The notes below the pieces were generated by a model. That model was given only the letters and a program-made list of their open reading frames with translations. It did not search any database and had not been told where the DNA came from. The translations under genes were made by a program, and so were the position numbers. DNA of 64,000 bases from Zygnema circumcarinatum (Eukaryota > Streptophyta > Zygnematophyceae > Zygnematales > Zygnemataceae), in the NCBI GenBank assembly GCA_037447605.1, contig CM074811.1:911965-975964 (forward strand), given 5' to 3'. Shown here piece after piece: positions 1 to 10,900 of the stretch. Numbering within the stretch: position 1 is the first letter of the stretch; the number at the start of each line of letters is the position of its first letter.

Positions 1-2426
1 GAGAGAGAGAGAGAGGAAAAGAGGGAGAGAGGAAAACTGAGGGGACAGAAGGGCAATAGAGAGCGCAAATATGAGAAAACAAGGGAAAAGTTGGGGACGA
101 GAGAGGTAGAGTGAGGGGGAGTCATAACGGAACGGAACCCCCTCTCTCATGAGGGAATCATATATCGCCCCGAGAGTGAGAGAAATACTAATAAGCTATT
201 TAGCAATGTACTGGCAGCGAAATTCAAGGCCCACTCCCTATTTTGCTATCATACCTGAGCTGGCACTCTGTTTAATCGTGTTGGGAAGAATGAAACGTCA
301 TAGACTACAAACTGCACGCACACAAGAGAGAGAGAGTGAGAGAGAAAGAGGGAGAGTGTGGAAGAAAAAGAATGATGAAGTAACCGTGAAGGGAGAGGAA
401 GAGTGAGTCTGTCAGAATAAACATGTGGAGGTGCCCCACTAAGCTCTCACTTAGCCACTGAACAGAATTCAGGTCCATTCATTCGGTCATACATTTTGAT
501 GCTCCTGAGGGAGGGAAATCAAGAAATCAAAAGCCTTCACAATGGTTACAGGAATACAAGAACCGTTTTGTGTGTGGTGATCAGTCAGTCACGAATCAGT
601 TTAATCACATTCAGAACTGTGTCCCGAACGACTGACCTATGGAGTGAAGCAAGATTCACTTGGCATCGTTCACTTCAGAATCGACAAGAGAGTGGAAGAC
701 AGAGGTCAGATAGGAAGAGCAAGAGAGGGAGAGAAAGAGGAGAGAGAGAGAGGGAGCAGGGGACGAGTCAAGAGGCATTTTACCAAATAAAGCGGTTTGA
801 AGCGCCGTACGTTGCTCTGTACATCGATCCTGCAAGCAACCGAACAATTCGATTGAGAAATTTCAGCGCGTAAACAAGTGAAGTTGGTGCACAACAGCAT
901 CCCATCGAGTTTCTCTCTCTCTCTCTCGCTCTGACTCGCTAACCTCTCTTTACCATTCACAGACTATGCCTGAATACTTTCTTTAAACTAAACTAGCCTG
1001 CTTGCACACAAAGAAAAATGTGAAACTGTGAAACTGCACCATAGAACGTCTCCCATGCCGGTGATAAAGGCGCGAGAGTATCGTTGAATTTCTTCAGCAT
1101 GCGCCGCAGGGGCTTCAAATAACTGGTGGCCAGAGAGGGGAAAGGAGAGAAAAGTCAAGTTCAAGAATTTCCTTAATGACCAAAATAAGCGACGAAACGT
1201 GCCATAAAGTATGACTTCCTTTCTGTATGATTTCAAACTTTCACGGTTAACGAGGGCAATAAGGAGAGGCGTGTGCATAGCTTTGTGGATTAATTTGTGA
1301 ATGAAAAATCATAGTCTTGCATTAGAAGGTTCAAATTTGTCAATAAAATCGACAGTAAGGATCATCGAGTATGCGGGCATAAACCATCGCTTCTTGATTC
1401 ACTAATGATAAAGCAGCCACATCCAGTGCCCTTGTATTAGACGCTTCTTCTAACTTCTTACAGACACCTAATAATTTACTAACTTGCGCTCTCTAGAAGC
1501 GAAGAAAACATGGGACTTCAAGTCTTTTAGTGCGACAAGGACCATACCCATTGATGGAGCAATAGGGTAAATATTTGAGAGGTAAAAGGCTGACTCCACA
1601 GCGGGGAAAACAGAGGGAGTAAAGCGTCTCCATCGTCAGGTTTCTGTGCATAGTGTTCCGCCAAAATTTCGTAAAAACAAACTGAACTGTTTTGTTCGCT
1701 GTTCGATGGCTCCTTTGTCTCCCCATAGAGGAGGCCTTCAACGAGCGGTGTATACAATCACACACAAAAAAAAAACAATCAGATGAAGGGAGAACTGGCT
1801 TAAAGGAACGGATGAGCATGCTTATAAGGTGAACGAGCTTCCCCTAAAAATATTAAGAGGATACAAGGTACATGGCGTCTCATGACGCAGAATAAAACGT
1901 GACACAGCCCAACAGCGAAGCTATCTCTGCTCCGTCGACTAAAACCGACTAGACAGTTCATTCTATGCTCAATTTGGAAGAGCCATCACAAGTTTTATGA
2001 GGTAAAATTTAAACGACGAGATTGCCATTGCCGGAATTCAACATGCAGCTATGCAAATTTAAGCATAAAAGCACCTCCCTTTCTCCTCACACTCCTCACG
2101 TCTCATTCTCTTCGTTCGCTGATCTTCTGACTAGCACTTTGCCCTCCTTCCCTCTTCCTTCTCTCCTTCTTTAATTGCTTCAATTTCCACATACCTTGCG
2201 CTCTGCTATCCACCTCGAAAGCCACATCCGTGAACAGCTGTCGCAGCAACTCCTGCCGCTGCGCCGTTGAAGAATTGGAGCCTGCCTTCCTCAGCTTCCG
2301 CTGCACCTCTTCAATCAGTCGGTCCCGATAGGGAGACTCGGGCAGAGCTCTCCTTCTCGCCAGGCTGCCCTTGCCACCATCCACACCGTCCAAACTCTCC
2401 ATTCCTGAAGACTCCGCTCGCACCAT
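1..2426 (-). CDS. Conserved plant protein of unknown function, 5' part only (3' end beyond window)
   Basis: The gene reads leftwards from an ATG at 2426. Five exons join in phase with normal GT-AG borders: 2426-2195, 1735-1548, 1122-1040, 829-784 and 311-255. The first exon is basic and helical and contains EEVQRKLRKAG and LLRQLFTDVAFEVDSRAQ. Later exons carry CFYEILAEHYAQ, LFEAPAAHAEEIQRYSRAF, GDVLWIDVQSNVRRF and FFPTRLNRVPAQ. The reading frame stays open across all four junctions, and the last two match the rhythm of a family I remember from plant proteomes without a name or function. No membrane segment or enzyme motif is visible. The start is the first ATG of the open frame and is not otherwise tested. 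The gene is cut by the window edge, so its length is unknown. That it is a real gene is likely; its role is not known to me. Confidence 0.7.
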
Positions 2427-3099
2427 CCAAGAGGTTTGACAGTCGCAGATTCAGACCAACATTCTGCTGTGTTACAAGCTGGCCAATCTTTTCTGATGGG
2501 TAAAGGGAGCGCTCTCCTGCAACAATGAGCGTTTCATCGTTTCTGCTGCTCTGTCCCCGCCCCTTCCAAGAAACGTAACTTGCAAAGAGATCCAATATTC
2601 TTCAATATTCTTCTTCCCGCTCTCTCCCCCTCCTCCCTGCCTCCCTCCCTCCACGAACTCTCTGTACTCCCGCCCCTTTCTCAAACTCTCTCCTTGCCTG
2701 CCTCTCCCACTCTTTCCCCCTTCTCCCTCCCCCGAGAGACGTACAGGCTCTCCCTCCCTCCCTTCGGGCCCTCTCTCTACTCCCCTGTCCTTACCACCCT
2801 CTCCCTCCCCCACTAGTAGTGACCCCTCGGGCTCTCCCTTCCTCCCCTCCCTCTCCCTCTCCCTCTCCCGCAGCGCTGACGTGTCCCTGATAACTTCCCC
2901 TGCCTCCTCCAGCGCGCTCATTGGCCGCAGCCTTCCGGAAGCGTTCCACGGCCGCCACGTGGCGCTTCACCGCTGCTGCTGACGCGGACTGCCGCTACCT
3001 GCCAAGCGGCTCTGCAAACCCTAACGCGTCTCCATGCAGTTGAAGTTCCAGTTCTGCATTTCAAACTCAGACGCCACATGGAAACACATTGGCGCAACC

Positions 3100-3370
3100 G
3101 GCTGGCTGTACGGCCAACCCCGATCGGCCGTACGGTCCGGCTCTGTCTTAAGTCCGTCCGTACGGTCCCAGGTGCGGTCCATCCGAGCGGTCACCTTTAG
3201 GAGGGTGGCCGTACAGAGTCGTAGTCCGCTACAGTACTGTACTGTACAGTCTGATCTTCATAGGGCCGTACGACAGACAGTACGAGGGCCCGTCAGCGCG
3301 TGGAGGACTGACGACTCAAAGTGTACGGCAGGCCGCAACGAGTCGACGACAGTCGTCCGGTGAACGGTTT
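3100..3370. promoter_or_regulatory. Cluster of CCGTAC / GTAC motifs
   Basis: Many copies of CCGTAC, CGTACGG and GTACTGTAC fall within about 270 bp. GTAC is the core of plant SBP/SPL-box sites, so regulation by an SBP protein is possible. Similar clusters recur elsewhere in the window, and one lies inside a MITE candidate, so dispersed repeat remnants are the alternative. Confidence 0.4.
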
Positions 3371-3489
3371 CGGGCGTACGGCACAATTGCTATGAAGTGT
3401 GATCGTCGATTTCGGTATACACGTGGCGGCAAGCGGTCGGAACCCTGCCACGTGGGAGGCCGTGGGCACGAGGGAACGCATTTGGGCCG

Positions 3490-3632
3490 ACATTGGTCGT
3501 CTGGTTTGGTCAAAACCCCCCTGATTTGGTCATCATGGTCTGGTTAGATCAATACGGCCTGGTTTGGTTGAGACTGTCTGGTTTGGTCAATGCGGTCTGG
3601 TTTGGTCAATGCGGTCTGGTTTGGTCAATACG
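3490..3632 (+). repeat. Minisatellite, about 20-bp unit (CTGGTTTGGTCAATGCGGT)
   Basis: Degenerate units from 3490 become nearly identical towards the right. CTGGTTTGGTCAATGCGGT and close variants repeat back to back at 3578-3630. The array ends directly at the GA-rich tract. Confidence 0.75.
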
Positions 3633-3636
3633 GGAG

Positions 3637-4019
3637 AGAGGGAGGGAGGGAGAGGGGAGAGAGGGAGGGAGAGGGGAGAGAGGGAAAAAGAGGAGAGAGG
3701 GAGGGAGGGAAATGGGGAGAGGAGAGNNNNNNNNNNAGGGAGGGAAATGGGGAGAGGAGAGAGGGAGGGAGGGAAAGGGGGAGAGGGGAGAGAGGGAGGG
3801 AGAGGGGAGAGAGGGAGGGAGGGAGGGGAAGGGGGAGAGAGGAGAGGGGAGAGAGGGAGGGAGAGGGGAGAGAGGGAGGGAGAGGGGAGAGAGGGAGGGA
3901 GAGGGAGAGGGAGGGAGGGAAAGGGGGAGAGGGCAGAGAGGGAGGGAGGGAGGGAGAGGGGGAGAGGGGAGAGAGGGAGAGAGGGAGGGAGATGGGAGAG
4001 CGGGAGGGAGGAGGAAAGG
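3637..4019 (+). repeat. GA-rich low-complexity tract with 10-N gap
   Basis: The plus strand is almost pure purine, built of GGGAGAGAGGGAGGGAGA-like units. Ten Ns lie at 3727-3736, with near-identical sequence on both sides, so the true length is probably larger. Frames rich in Arg-Glu-Gly here are not genes. Confidence 0.85.
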
Positions 4020-4787
4020 CGGGCAGGGCAGGGAGGGTAAATGAGGTTCGCGGTGGTTTCGTATACCTGCACTGTTCATTTCTGGTCTTTAGAAAACGCA
4101 TGTGTTCCCTTTTGTTGAGCCATGCAGCGCGGCCCCATGCAGCATGCGCAGACACCGCAAAAGGAAGCTGCGATGTGCCAATTCAGAAAAAAATTGAGTC
4201 GCATTCGGAACCTTCCGGGCGAGTATGTGCAGGGAGTGAAGAGTCTGTTGCTCAGATGCGAAGGCTGATGTGTGGAGGAAGCTTGTCATTGGTCCGAGAG
4301 GAGGAGACAAAAGGAACAACAAAAGAGATTACTTGATTCTTGCAACAGATAAGCTCTATACATCGTGGAAACCTTTTCAAATAAATACCTATCTCCTTTT
4401 TGGAGTTGCTAAAAACCCTAAAGGCCGTAAACCCTAAATGGAAAACTCAGTCATGGTGCCCAAGGCCATGCATGGCTTGAGCTGCCTTCATACATGGCGG
4501 CTGCCATCTCTCACATTCAACTTTTATAAGTGAAAATTGATCAGCAATCTTCTATTTACAGAGAAAGCCGCCATCGGAGGAATATCAAAGAGAGGGGAGG
4601 GGGGTAGTAACTGAGCTCAATTTTTAAATTATGAGAACAGTGTTGAGTTCCATGGAACGGTGAAGCCTATGGGGTATGAGGTTTGGCCGAAAGGGATGGG
4701 GGGGTACGTGAGGTATACATAAGGGCCGTAGTACTCTTCAGGTAACACTGCGAATGAGTCAAAAGAAACCAACAAGAGCACAAAGGT

Positions 4788-5900
4788 TTACAATTCTTCT
4801 TCGCTCTCGTTTGTCTCTTTCACTAGTTGATTTAATCTTTTCTTTGATTCTTGAAATTCTTCGCTCTCAGAAACAAACCTATGAGAGGCAGCTGCAGCAA
4901 ACTCAACACGCAAGGGCCAAACAAATGAGGCAAAGGAAGGGCAGGGAAAGAGAGAGAAAAAGTGATACCTCGGAAATGGAGGTTCCGTATGGCCTCTGCT
5001 ATTTCTATGCAGCCCCAGAAGATGCCTGCAAAGAAAGTGTACATAACTAGGAGAGCCACAGTGATCGATGCTGCATCGCAGAACAATATATCGGAACCCT
5101 GAATTAGATAAAGACAGCCTTCTTTCAGGGTTGACAGGACCCCTAAACCAACCCCCAGCCCCTAAATCATAACTATAGCCGCACACAGTATAGAACATTC
5201 AAAAGTAGAAGAGCTCCGAATGTGGAGCTGTTGTACTGAACCGTTAAGGATATCACGCACAAGAGGTGAGAGGAGATATGAGGAACAAAAGCGATAAGGA
5301 CATGACGTTATGCAAAATGTTAAGAAGTTGCAGGGTCTCATTTAAGAGTGAAAAAAAGAAAATTAAGGGTAGAGCATGTACCCCAATCGAGCCAGCTGAT
5401 ACATTTCACCCACGAAAAGAAGGACTCTTTCTTTGGCGTGTTGCTTACGAGTGGTGACGGCTCCTGATACGCCTGCTGCAATGTGAACACGGAGCAGAAA
5501 TGTTTTGAGCAGGATGGAAAAGGAAGAGCCTCCTCTCCCACATTTGCTAATCAAAAGAAATGCTCACAGAATGAATACATTCTCTTCCCTACTCCACCCG
5601 AGCAGAGATTCTCCTCTTCTTTTGACTCAAGGAACTATTGCAACCGTACGCTTTAGGACTTCCACAGAAGAAAAATCAGCTTTCAAAGAGCTGGTATTGA
5701 TAGGATGGCATAGGTGATCCGAAGGCTCGGATTGGACGACAATGATGATGCTTTTGATGATAGACGGACCTGAAGACATGAAGCTATAATATGTACTGTA
5801 CAAAAGTTTGAGGTACATATTTCTCCTGCAAAGTTTCCTTTTTCAACATTTCCTTCTTGACACAGGTTGACCTTCAATAATCCATTCTCCAAAATATAAA
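4788..5900 (-). CDS. Probable small membrane protein gene, incompletely resolved
   Basis: Two 3' exons fit well. 5096-4971 encodes a hydrophobic segment (ASITVALLVMYTFFAGIFWG) followed by CIEIAEAIRNLHFR. It is spliced in phase to 4891-4788, which encodes ASHRFVSESEEFQES, a charged helical tail and a TAA stop. A likely earlier exon at about 5483-5385 reads KKESFFSWVKCISWLDW. Its junction to the membrane exon misses by one base in my model, so a mini-exon, an unusual splice site or a sequence error remains open. More possible coding lies at 5650-5780. No start codon could be fixed. The product looks like a single-pass membrane protein with a cytosolic tail; I do not recognise the family. Confidence 0.4.
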
Positions 5901-6814
5901 ATTCCCAGTCCAGAATACTATACTTGTTTTGTACAATGAACGCGCTTTTTTTCCACTCACGTTCTCCTCGGACTCATGGTCTCCCTCCACTACTCTACAC
6001 TTTCTTCACTCTCTCTCTCGCTCTCTCTTCCCCCCACATTCTCTCCCTCTCATTCTTCCCCCCGCCCTGCCTCTTTCCCCCTCTCCCCCTCCCCTCCATC
6101 TCTCTCTCTCTCCCTTTCTCCCCCTCCCTCCCTCTCCTTTCTTTCTCCCTCTCGTTCTCTCCGTAGGTTCGTTTAGTTCTTCAGCCCGATTCCGACTTCC
6201 CTTACCCTATCCCTCTATCTTCCTCACCAATCCAATCTTCTAAGTTCCAGAAATCCGTGCATTTCCCCCACATACACAAGCTCCCTCCCTTCCAGAACTT
6301 CTCTCACGTTTTATCCCTACACCCCCCCCCCCCTTCAGATAAAAGAAGGCCACTCACCATCTCTACCTCTGTGTACCGCCCGTACTCCATTCCTGCAGCC
6401 TCTCAACCTTCAAGGGAGACAGCGCCCGAGCTAAGAGGGAGGGAGGGATGGAGGGGATGGGAGGAGGGAGCGGGAGTGGCGAGGGAGAGGTGGAGGGAGA
6501 GCGAGATGGTGAGAGGGAGGGCGAGGGGACGGATACCGCAACTCGACGTCAGCAGGCCACTTTGCGGTGGCGAAGAGCCAATTACCAGACGACACGTATT
6601 GCACTGCTTGAATATGACGTCACTATAAAAACTGATTTCGATCTCGTGAATCTCGCATGGAGCTGCTGTTATCGTAGCTGCCGACCCTCTCCACAGTTAC
6701 GTGCTCCCAGTTCTGTTCACCTAAGATTACATAGAACGACGTGGACTGAGAGATAATCTCCATCGCGAAATTCCCGTTAAGACAGAAAGAGTTAATTTGC
6801 GACGCCCCTTGTAA
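5901..6814. other. Intergenic, CT-rich low complexity (6000-6170)
   Basis: The plus strand is dominated by CT/CCCT tracts at 6000-6170 and a poly-C run near 6327. A purine-rich stretch follows at 6430-6530. This probably includes the upstream region of the gene ending at 4788. No exon with credible borders was found. Confidence 0.5.
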
Positions 6815-7208
6815 GTTACAAGGGATGGGTTACGATTATATATTATATATTATATTATACAACTGTGACGAATAGATAACGGCTGATATATATTAATTTA
6901 CAACGCCTTTACAACATGTACGGTAGTACGGTCGTACAACTGTACGGTAGTATGCGGCCCGAGCACGAGCAGACAGAAAAAACCAGACGAACGCATTTCG
7001 CAACGCCAACGCCAAAACGACCTAATTTTGGTATAGTACGACCGTACGACCGACCGAGTACGGTCGTACGGTCGTTAATTGTTCAAAACGAGTGGGTATA
7101 ATATATGTAATAAACTGTTTTACTTTGTAATATATTACTAATTTTAAACCCGTTGTAAATTATATAATATATTCGGAATTTATAACGCGGGCCATCCCTA
7201 CTTGTAAC
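6815..7208. mobile_element. MITE candidate with TIRs and TAA target duplication (Tourist/PIF-Harbinger-like)
   Basis: The left end GTTACAAGGGATGGG and the right end CCATCCCTACTTGTAAC form imperfect terminal inverted repeats. Inverted similarity continues inward into AT-rich arms and TTTACAACG boxes. Both ends are flanked by TAA (6812-6814 and 7209-7211), the target duplication typical of PIF/Harbinger-derived MITEs. The 394-bp interior has no coding capacity. It carries dense GTAC-containing inverted motifs at 6916-7076, able to form hairpins. The family assignment is inferred from TSD length and size only. Confidence 0.65.
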
Positions 7209-7211
7209 TAA

Positions 7212-7958
7212 CTGGCCGTGGACCCTGCGCACTGCCATGGGCGAATTGATGAACCAATAGGTAGGCGCCACGTGTCGTGAACTGGTTTGACCGTTTGACC
7301 TGCCTTACACGTGCGATTCCCATTGCCCACTGCTCCATTGCCGCCGCCGAGACTTAGACTCTAGAGGCGACCATTGTTCCCTGGCAATGATGTGTTGTTG
7401 TTGTTCGATCTGGAGAACCATGCACGAGAATTACCTACCTTATAATACTATAACGCTGGTTCTAGGGCCGCATTCTTGAGCCTAGGATTTTCAGCCGTGG
7501 CTTTTTTCATTCGTCTTTGGGTCCTACGTGAGCGCCCTATTCACAGCACTGCCACTGTGCCAATGCAAAGCAAACCGACTGTACGTGAAGAGTCGGCAAA
7601 ACAAGGACATTGGGCATAAAGATGGTGCATCTTTTCATGCCTGCAAAGGCTAACGATAAAAGCCTCTGAACCCTAAAACGCTGTGCTCAAGTTCAACCTA
7701 CTTGCCTCCGTTCATTTCACTCCGGTGCCCACACTGAGGGAAAGGCAAGCTTTTTCCTTCTCACTAAAAAATAAAACTAAGTTTCCCGAGTACTTGAATT
7801 CTGCTTCTAATGTAAAACTTGCTCTGTTCCCAAAAAGAGTGAACTGATTTGAACAAGGCCCACTGCACGCTGTCACTCGAATGCCTAAAGCAAGTGGGTT
7901 CGATGGACGAGTGAGCTTCACGACCCCTTCAGTTGACTTCCGTTGAAAAACGAGGATG
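7212..7958. other. 3' flank of the ATX gene
   Basis: This stretch lies between the MITE candidate and the ATX stop codon at 7959 and should contain its 3' UTR and polyadenylation region. An open minus-strand frame covers part of it, but it overlaps the terminal ATX exon in another phase and shows no splice support. Confidence 0.5.
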
Positions 7959-10900
7959 TCATGCCTGCCACGGAGAAAGCTCCGATCGGCGAGCCATGAG
8001 GCGGTCGTCGTCATCATCATCAATATTCACCACTCCTCGGCATACCGCGGAGCCGCAATGACAGGGGAGGAGCTCGTCTTTGGAGTTGAACCTGTTCAAT
8101 GTTTGCACAAGGGAGAGGGAATTGGAGGGGGGGAAGCGGGAGGGGGAGGGTGAGGGCGAGGGAGAGAGGGAGTGGAGATAAGTGGGAAGGAGGAACTCGT
8201 GACCATTGCATTCAGAGCATGAGTAGATCCCAAGGATACAAGAGAAGGGGTTCTCACATCAGTACACATGGCCCCCACCTCCGGGCCCTCTCACCCCTCC
8301 CTTACCTTTCCGTACTCTCAGCCCCCCCTTCTCCCTCTCTCTACCCTGCTGTCTTCCTCTCTCATCCCCGTCCGCCAGACTGCTACTTCCAACCTCGTCC
8401 GCCCCTTTTTCTCTGCCTCTTCTGTTTCTTTCCCTTAGTCGCCATGCTTATGACTGAGATTATAACTGCAGATTCAGGTGTCTGTGGTATGTGAATTCCT
8501 ATCCACAAAGGCCACGGCCATAGGTTATGTTCTCAGCCACGCACCTGTAGTCATATGTAAGCTCCTCTCCTTGAATGATATCTCGTTTAGCGAATATAAC
8601 AATATGGTCCTCTTTGCCAGCCGTCACCACTCGTGAATAGCAATTGGGCTGTTCCAGAAACTCCTAAAAGACACTGCTTCAGTAATGGTTTTTGGTTTTT
8701 GACCTTATTTGTCCAACTAGGGAAGAGAACAAAAACAACCAAAATCATGCACCCAAATGCGGAAAACGTTTTACACACTGCAATATTCAGCTTTTCCCAA
8801 CCCTCCAGTTTGACGTTAAGCAGAAATGGCTCGCTAGAACATGTGTGTGCCTTCTTATCAAGGGACGATCACTTCCGGTGAGATAATACCCCAAAAGCCG
8901 GAAAATAGAACAATGCCACTCAGGATTGAATCCCTGACCTCAGCCCTTAGATAACTTCAGATAAATTATTTGCTGCTTCCATTGAAAACATGAGTAGGAG
9001 ACCCGACTTAAACTGACTTCCAAGCAGATGCCGTTTTACAAGGTTATGCAGTTTTAGCTTTAAAAAATTCACAGATTTCTCACGTGACATGAATGGTTGA
9101 TCAGATGTGCCATGCTGCCGCTTCTGGTCGCATCCACCACGCGCTCTGCATCAATTCTAAACATGTACGTTCCTGCACCCTGTAGAGTTTGCGCCCCTTC
9201 TTCCCGCTTACGAATCTGGTCTTCTTCTAATAGTTCAAATTGACAGTAGCACAATCGTATGAGGTACTCTCGTTACCATTAGCATACTGAACAGATTATT
9301 CTTATTTTCTCGCACCAACAACCTCCCAAGCAGCCAAAAACTGTTGGTAAGCTGCCCAATGCACCCAATTCACTCTCGTCCTACCCTCCCTTTCGCCGAT
9401 TATGAGAGAGTGCACCAGCCTATCTAATTCGAAAATCTCTTCATTTGACTTTACTACATCATTCGTTTCCATCAGGAAGGCACATTCACATCAGAAGTAA
9501 ATGCGATAGCAGCCACATTGGCTCCAAAGGGGCCAAGCCACTCCATAGAACCTTGCCACTTTCCCCTTTATCCTAAGGTAACTGCAGCGGAAACAAGTTT
9601 TCCCTCTGCACACCTTCAAATTCCACATTTGTTCGCTATAGTTACCATCACTCACCACAAGCGAGTCGTAGCAACGGCGCTCTCTGATATCTGCGATGAT
9701 TGGTCTGACAACCTCCCCTGCATACTCGATCATCTGCAAAGATGCAGTCATTTACGAGTCCCTTCAATTCACCGAAATACCCTTTTTAGCAACTACAAAG
9801 TGGAGACTCGGACTTTGGAAATTCTTTTGTCCACCGCTGATGCAAAGGTCATTCATAGCAGGATGCACTCTGAAATGGACCTTAGTAAGCTCAAAATAAT
9901 GTGCGCATGATTACTGCTTTCATGCTACGAAGGCCAATCACTCAATACTGCACTCTATGAACATGCTAATGTACAGAAAACAACAACAGAGAGTGGCGGC
10001 ACGCACTTGCCATTCCATACTACAGCTTTTCCAATCACGAACAACTCTAGTGGTTGTTGGGACATGTCAAGCTTTCTAAGCCAGCCATATTCAGGGGTCA
10101 TATGATCTTGATACTCAGTTATCCATGGTTACTAACTGGAATGGTTCGTACAACGCACCATATCACCAGCTTTATGCTTTGCTTTTGCAAAGAGGCCCCA
10201 ACCATGGATCGCAGATTTCCCTGCAACACCCATGTTCCCAATGAATGAATGTCATGCCCGCATTGAGGTTCGTCACACGCTCGACCTTTATGAAGAGCCT
10301 GACACAAAAACTCGACTGCTTGCACTCTACATAACCTGAAAGAACAAGACTAACGCTGCCCATGATAAGTGGCATTACTGCCTTGCCAGTCTACCCAATC
10401 ACTAGGCCGCTAATTATCGCTTTCGCTTCACAAAGTCGTCTGGTAACCCAGAGCGACACTGACAAACCTACAAGTACAGAAATTTCTCAAAGTGAGTGAG
10501 AAAAAATACAAACTCTAAAATCTGCAAAAAAACGGTGGCCACAGGAACGGTCATTACTCACCAAAGACCAAGCGCGCGTGCAATGAACCCTGCATCTTTC
10601 GGAACCGATCGGACATGGAAAACAAGGATTTCTCCTCTTTCAACACTTCATCCTTTGCTGTCGTCCCCTCTTCATTGCTTTTATGAACTTGAACAGGGTT
10701 GCTTGGTAGTCCTGACGTGCCACTTTCCTCAGCTTTCCACCTCCCAGCACTTCCCTTTATCCAGTGCCAATTCCAAAGGGCTTCTGCCACCCTGACAGGT
10801 GGCATTTTTCCACGATTCGCCAGGCTCGCAACTCGAGCACTTGAAAGAATGTAAGGCAAGTTTTCGACAAAGTTTCGTTTAGTCATGGCGGCTGCAAGGG

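Larger units (their letters stand above)
2427..4787. other. Intergenic region: CT-rich promoter side, GTAC cluster, minisatellite and GA-rich tract with gap
   Basis: No gene is supported here. 2600-2880 is pyrimidine-rich and lies directly upstream of the minus-strand gene starting at 2426. A telo-box-like AAACCCTAA lies near 3016. 3100-3400 is rich in CCGTAC/GTAC. 3490-3630 holds a short minisatellite and 3637-4019 a GA-rich tract with an assembly gap. Open frames over the GA tract are repeat artefacts. AAACCCTAAA-like boxes occur near 4415-4438. Confidence 0.6.

Noticed and set aside
3493-4155. Long overlapping open frames rich in Arg/Glu/Gly or Pro/Ser/Leu
   Set aside because: They follow the GA-rich repeat in every frame and cross an N gap; no introns, start context or domains.
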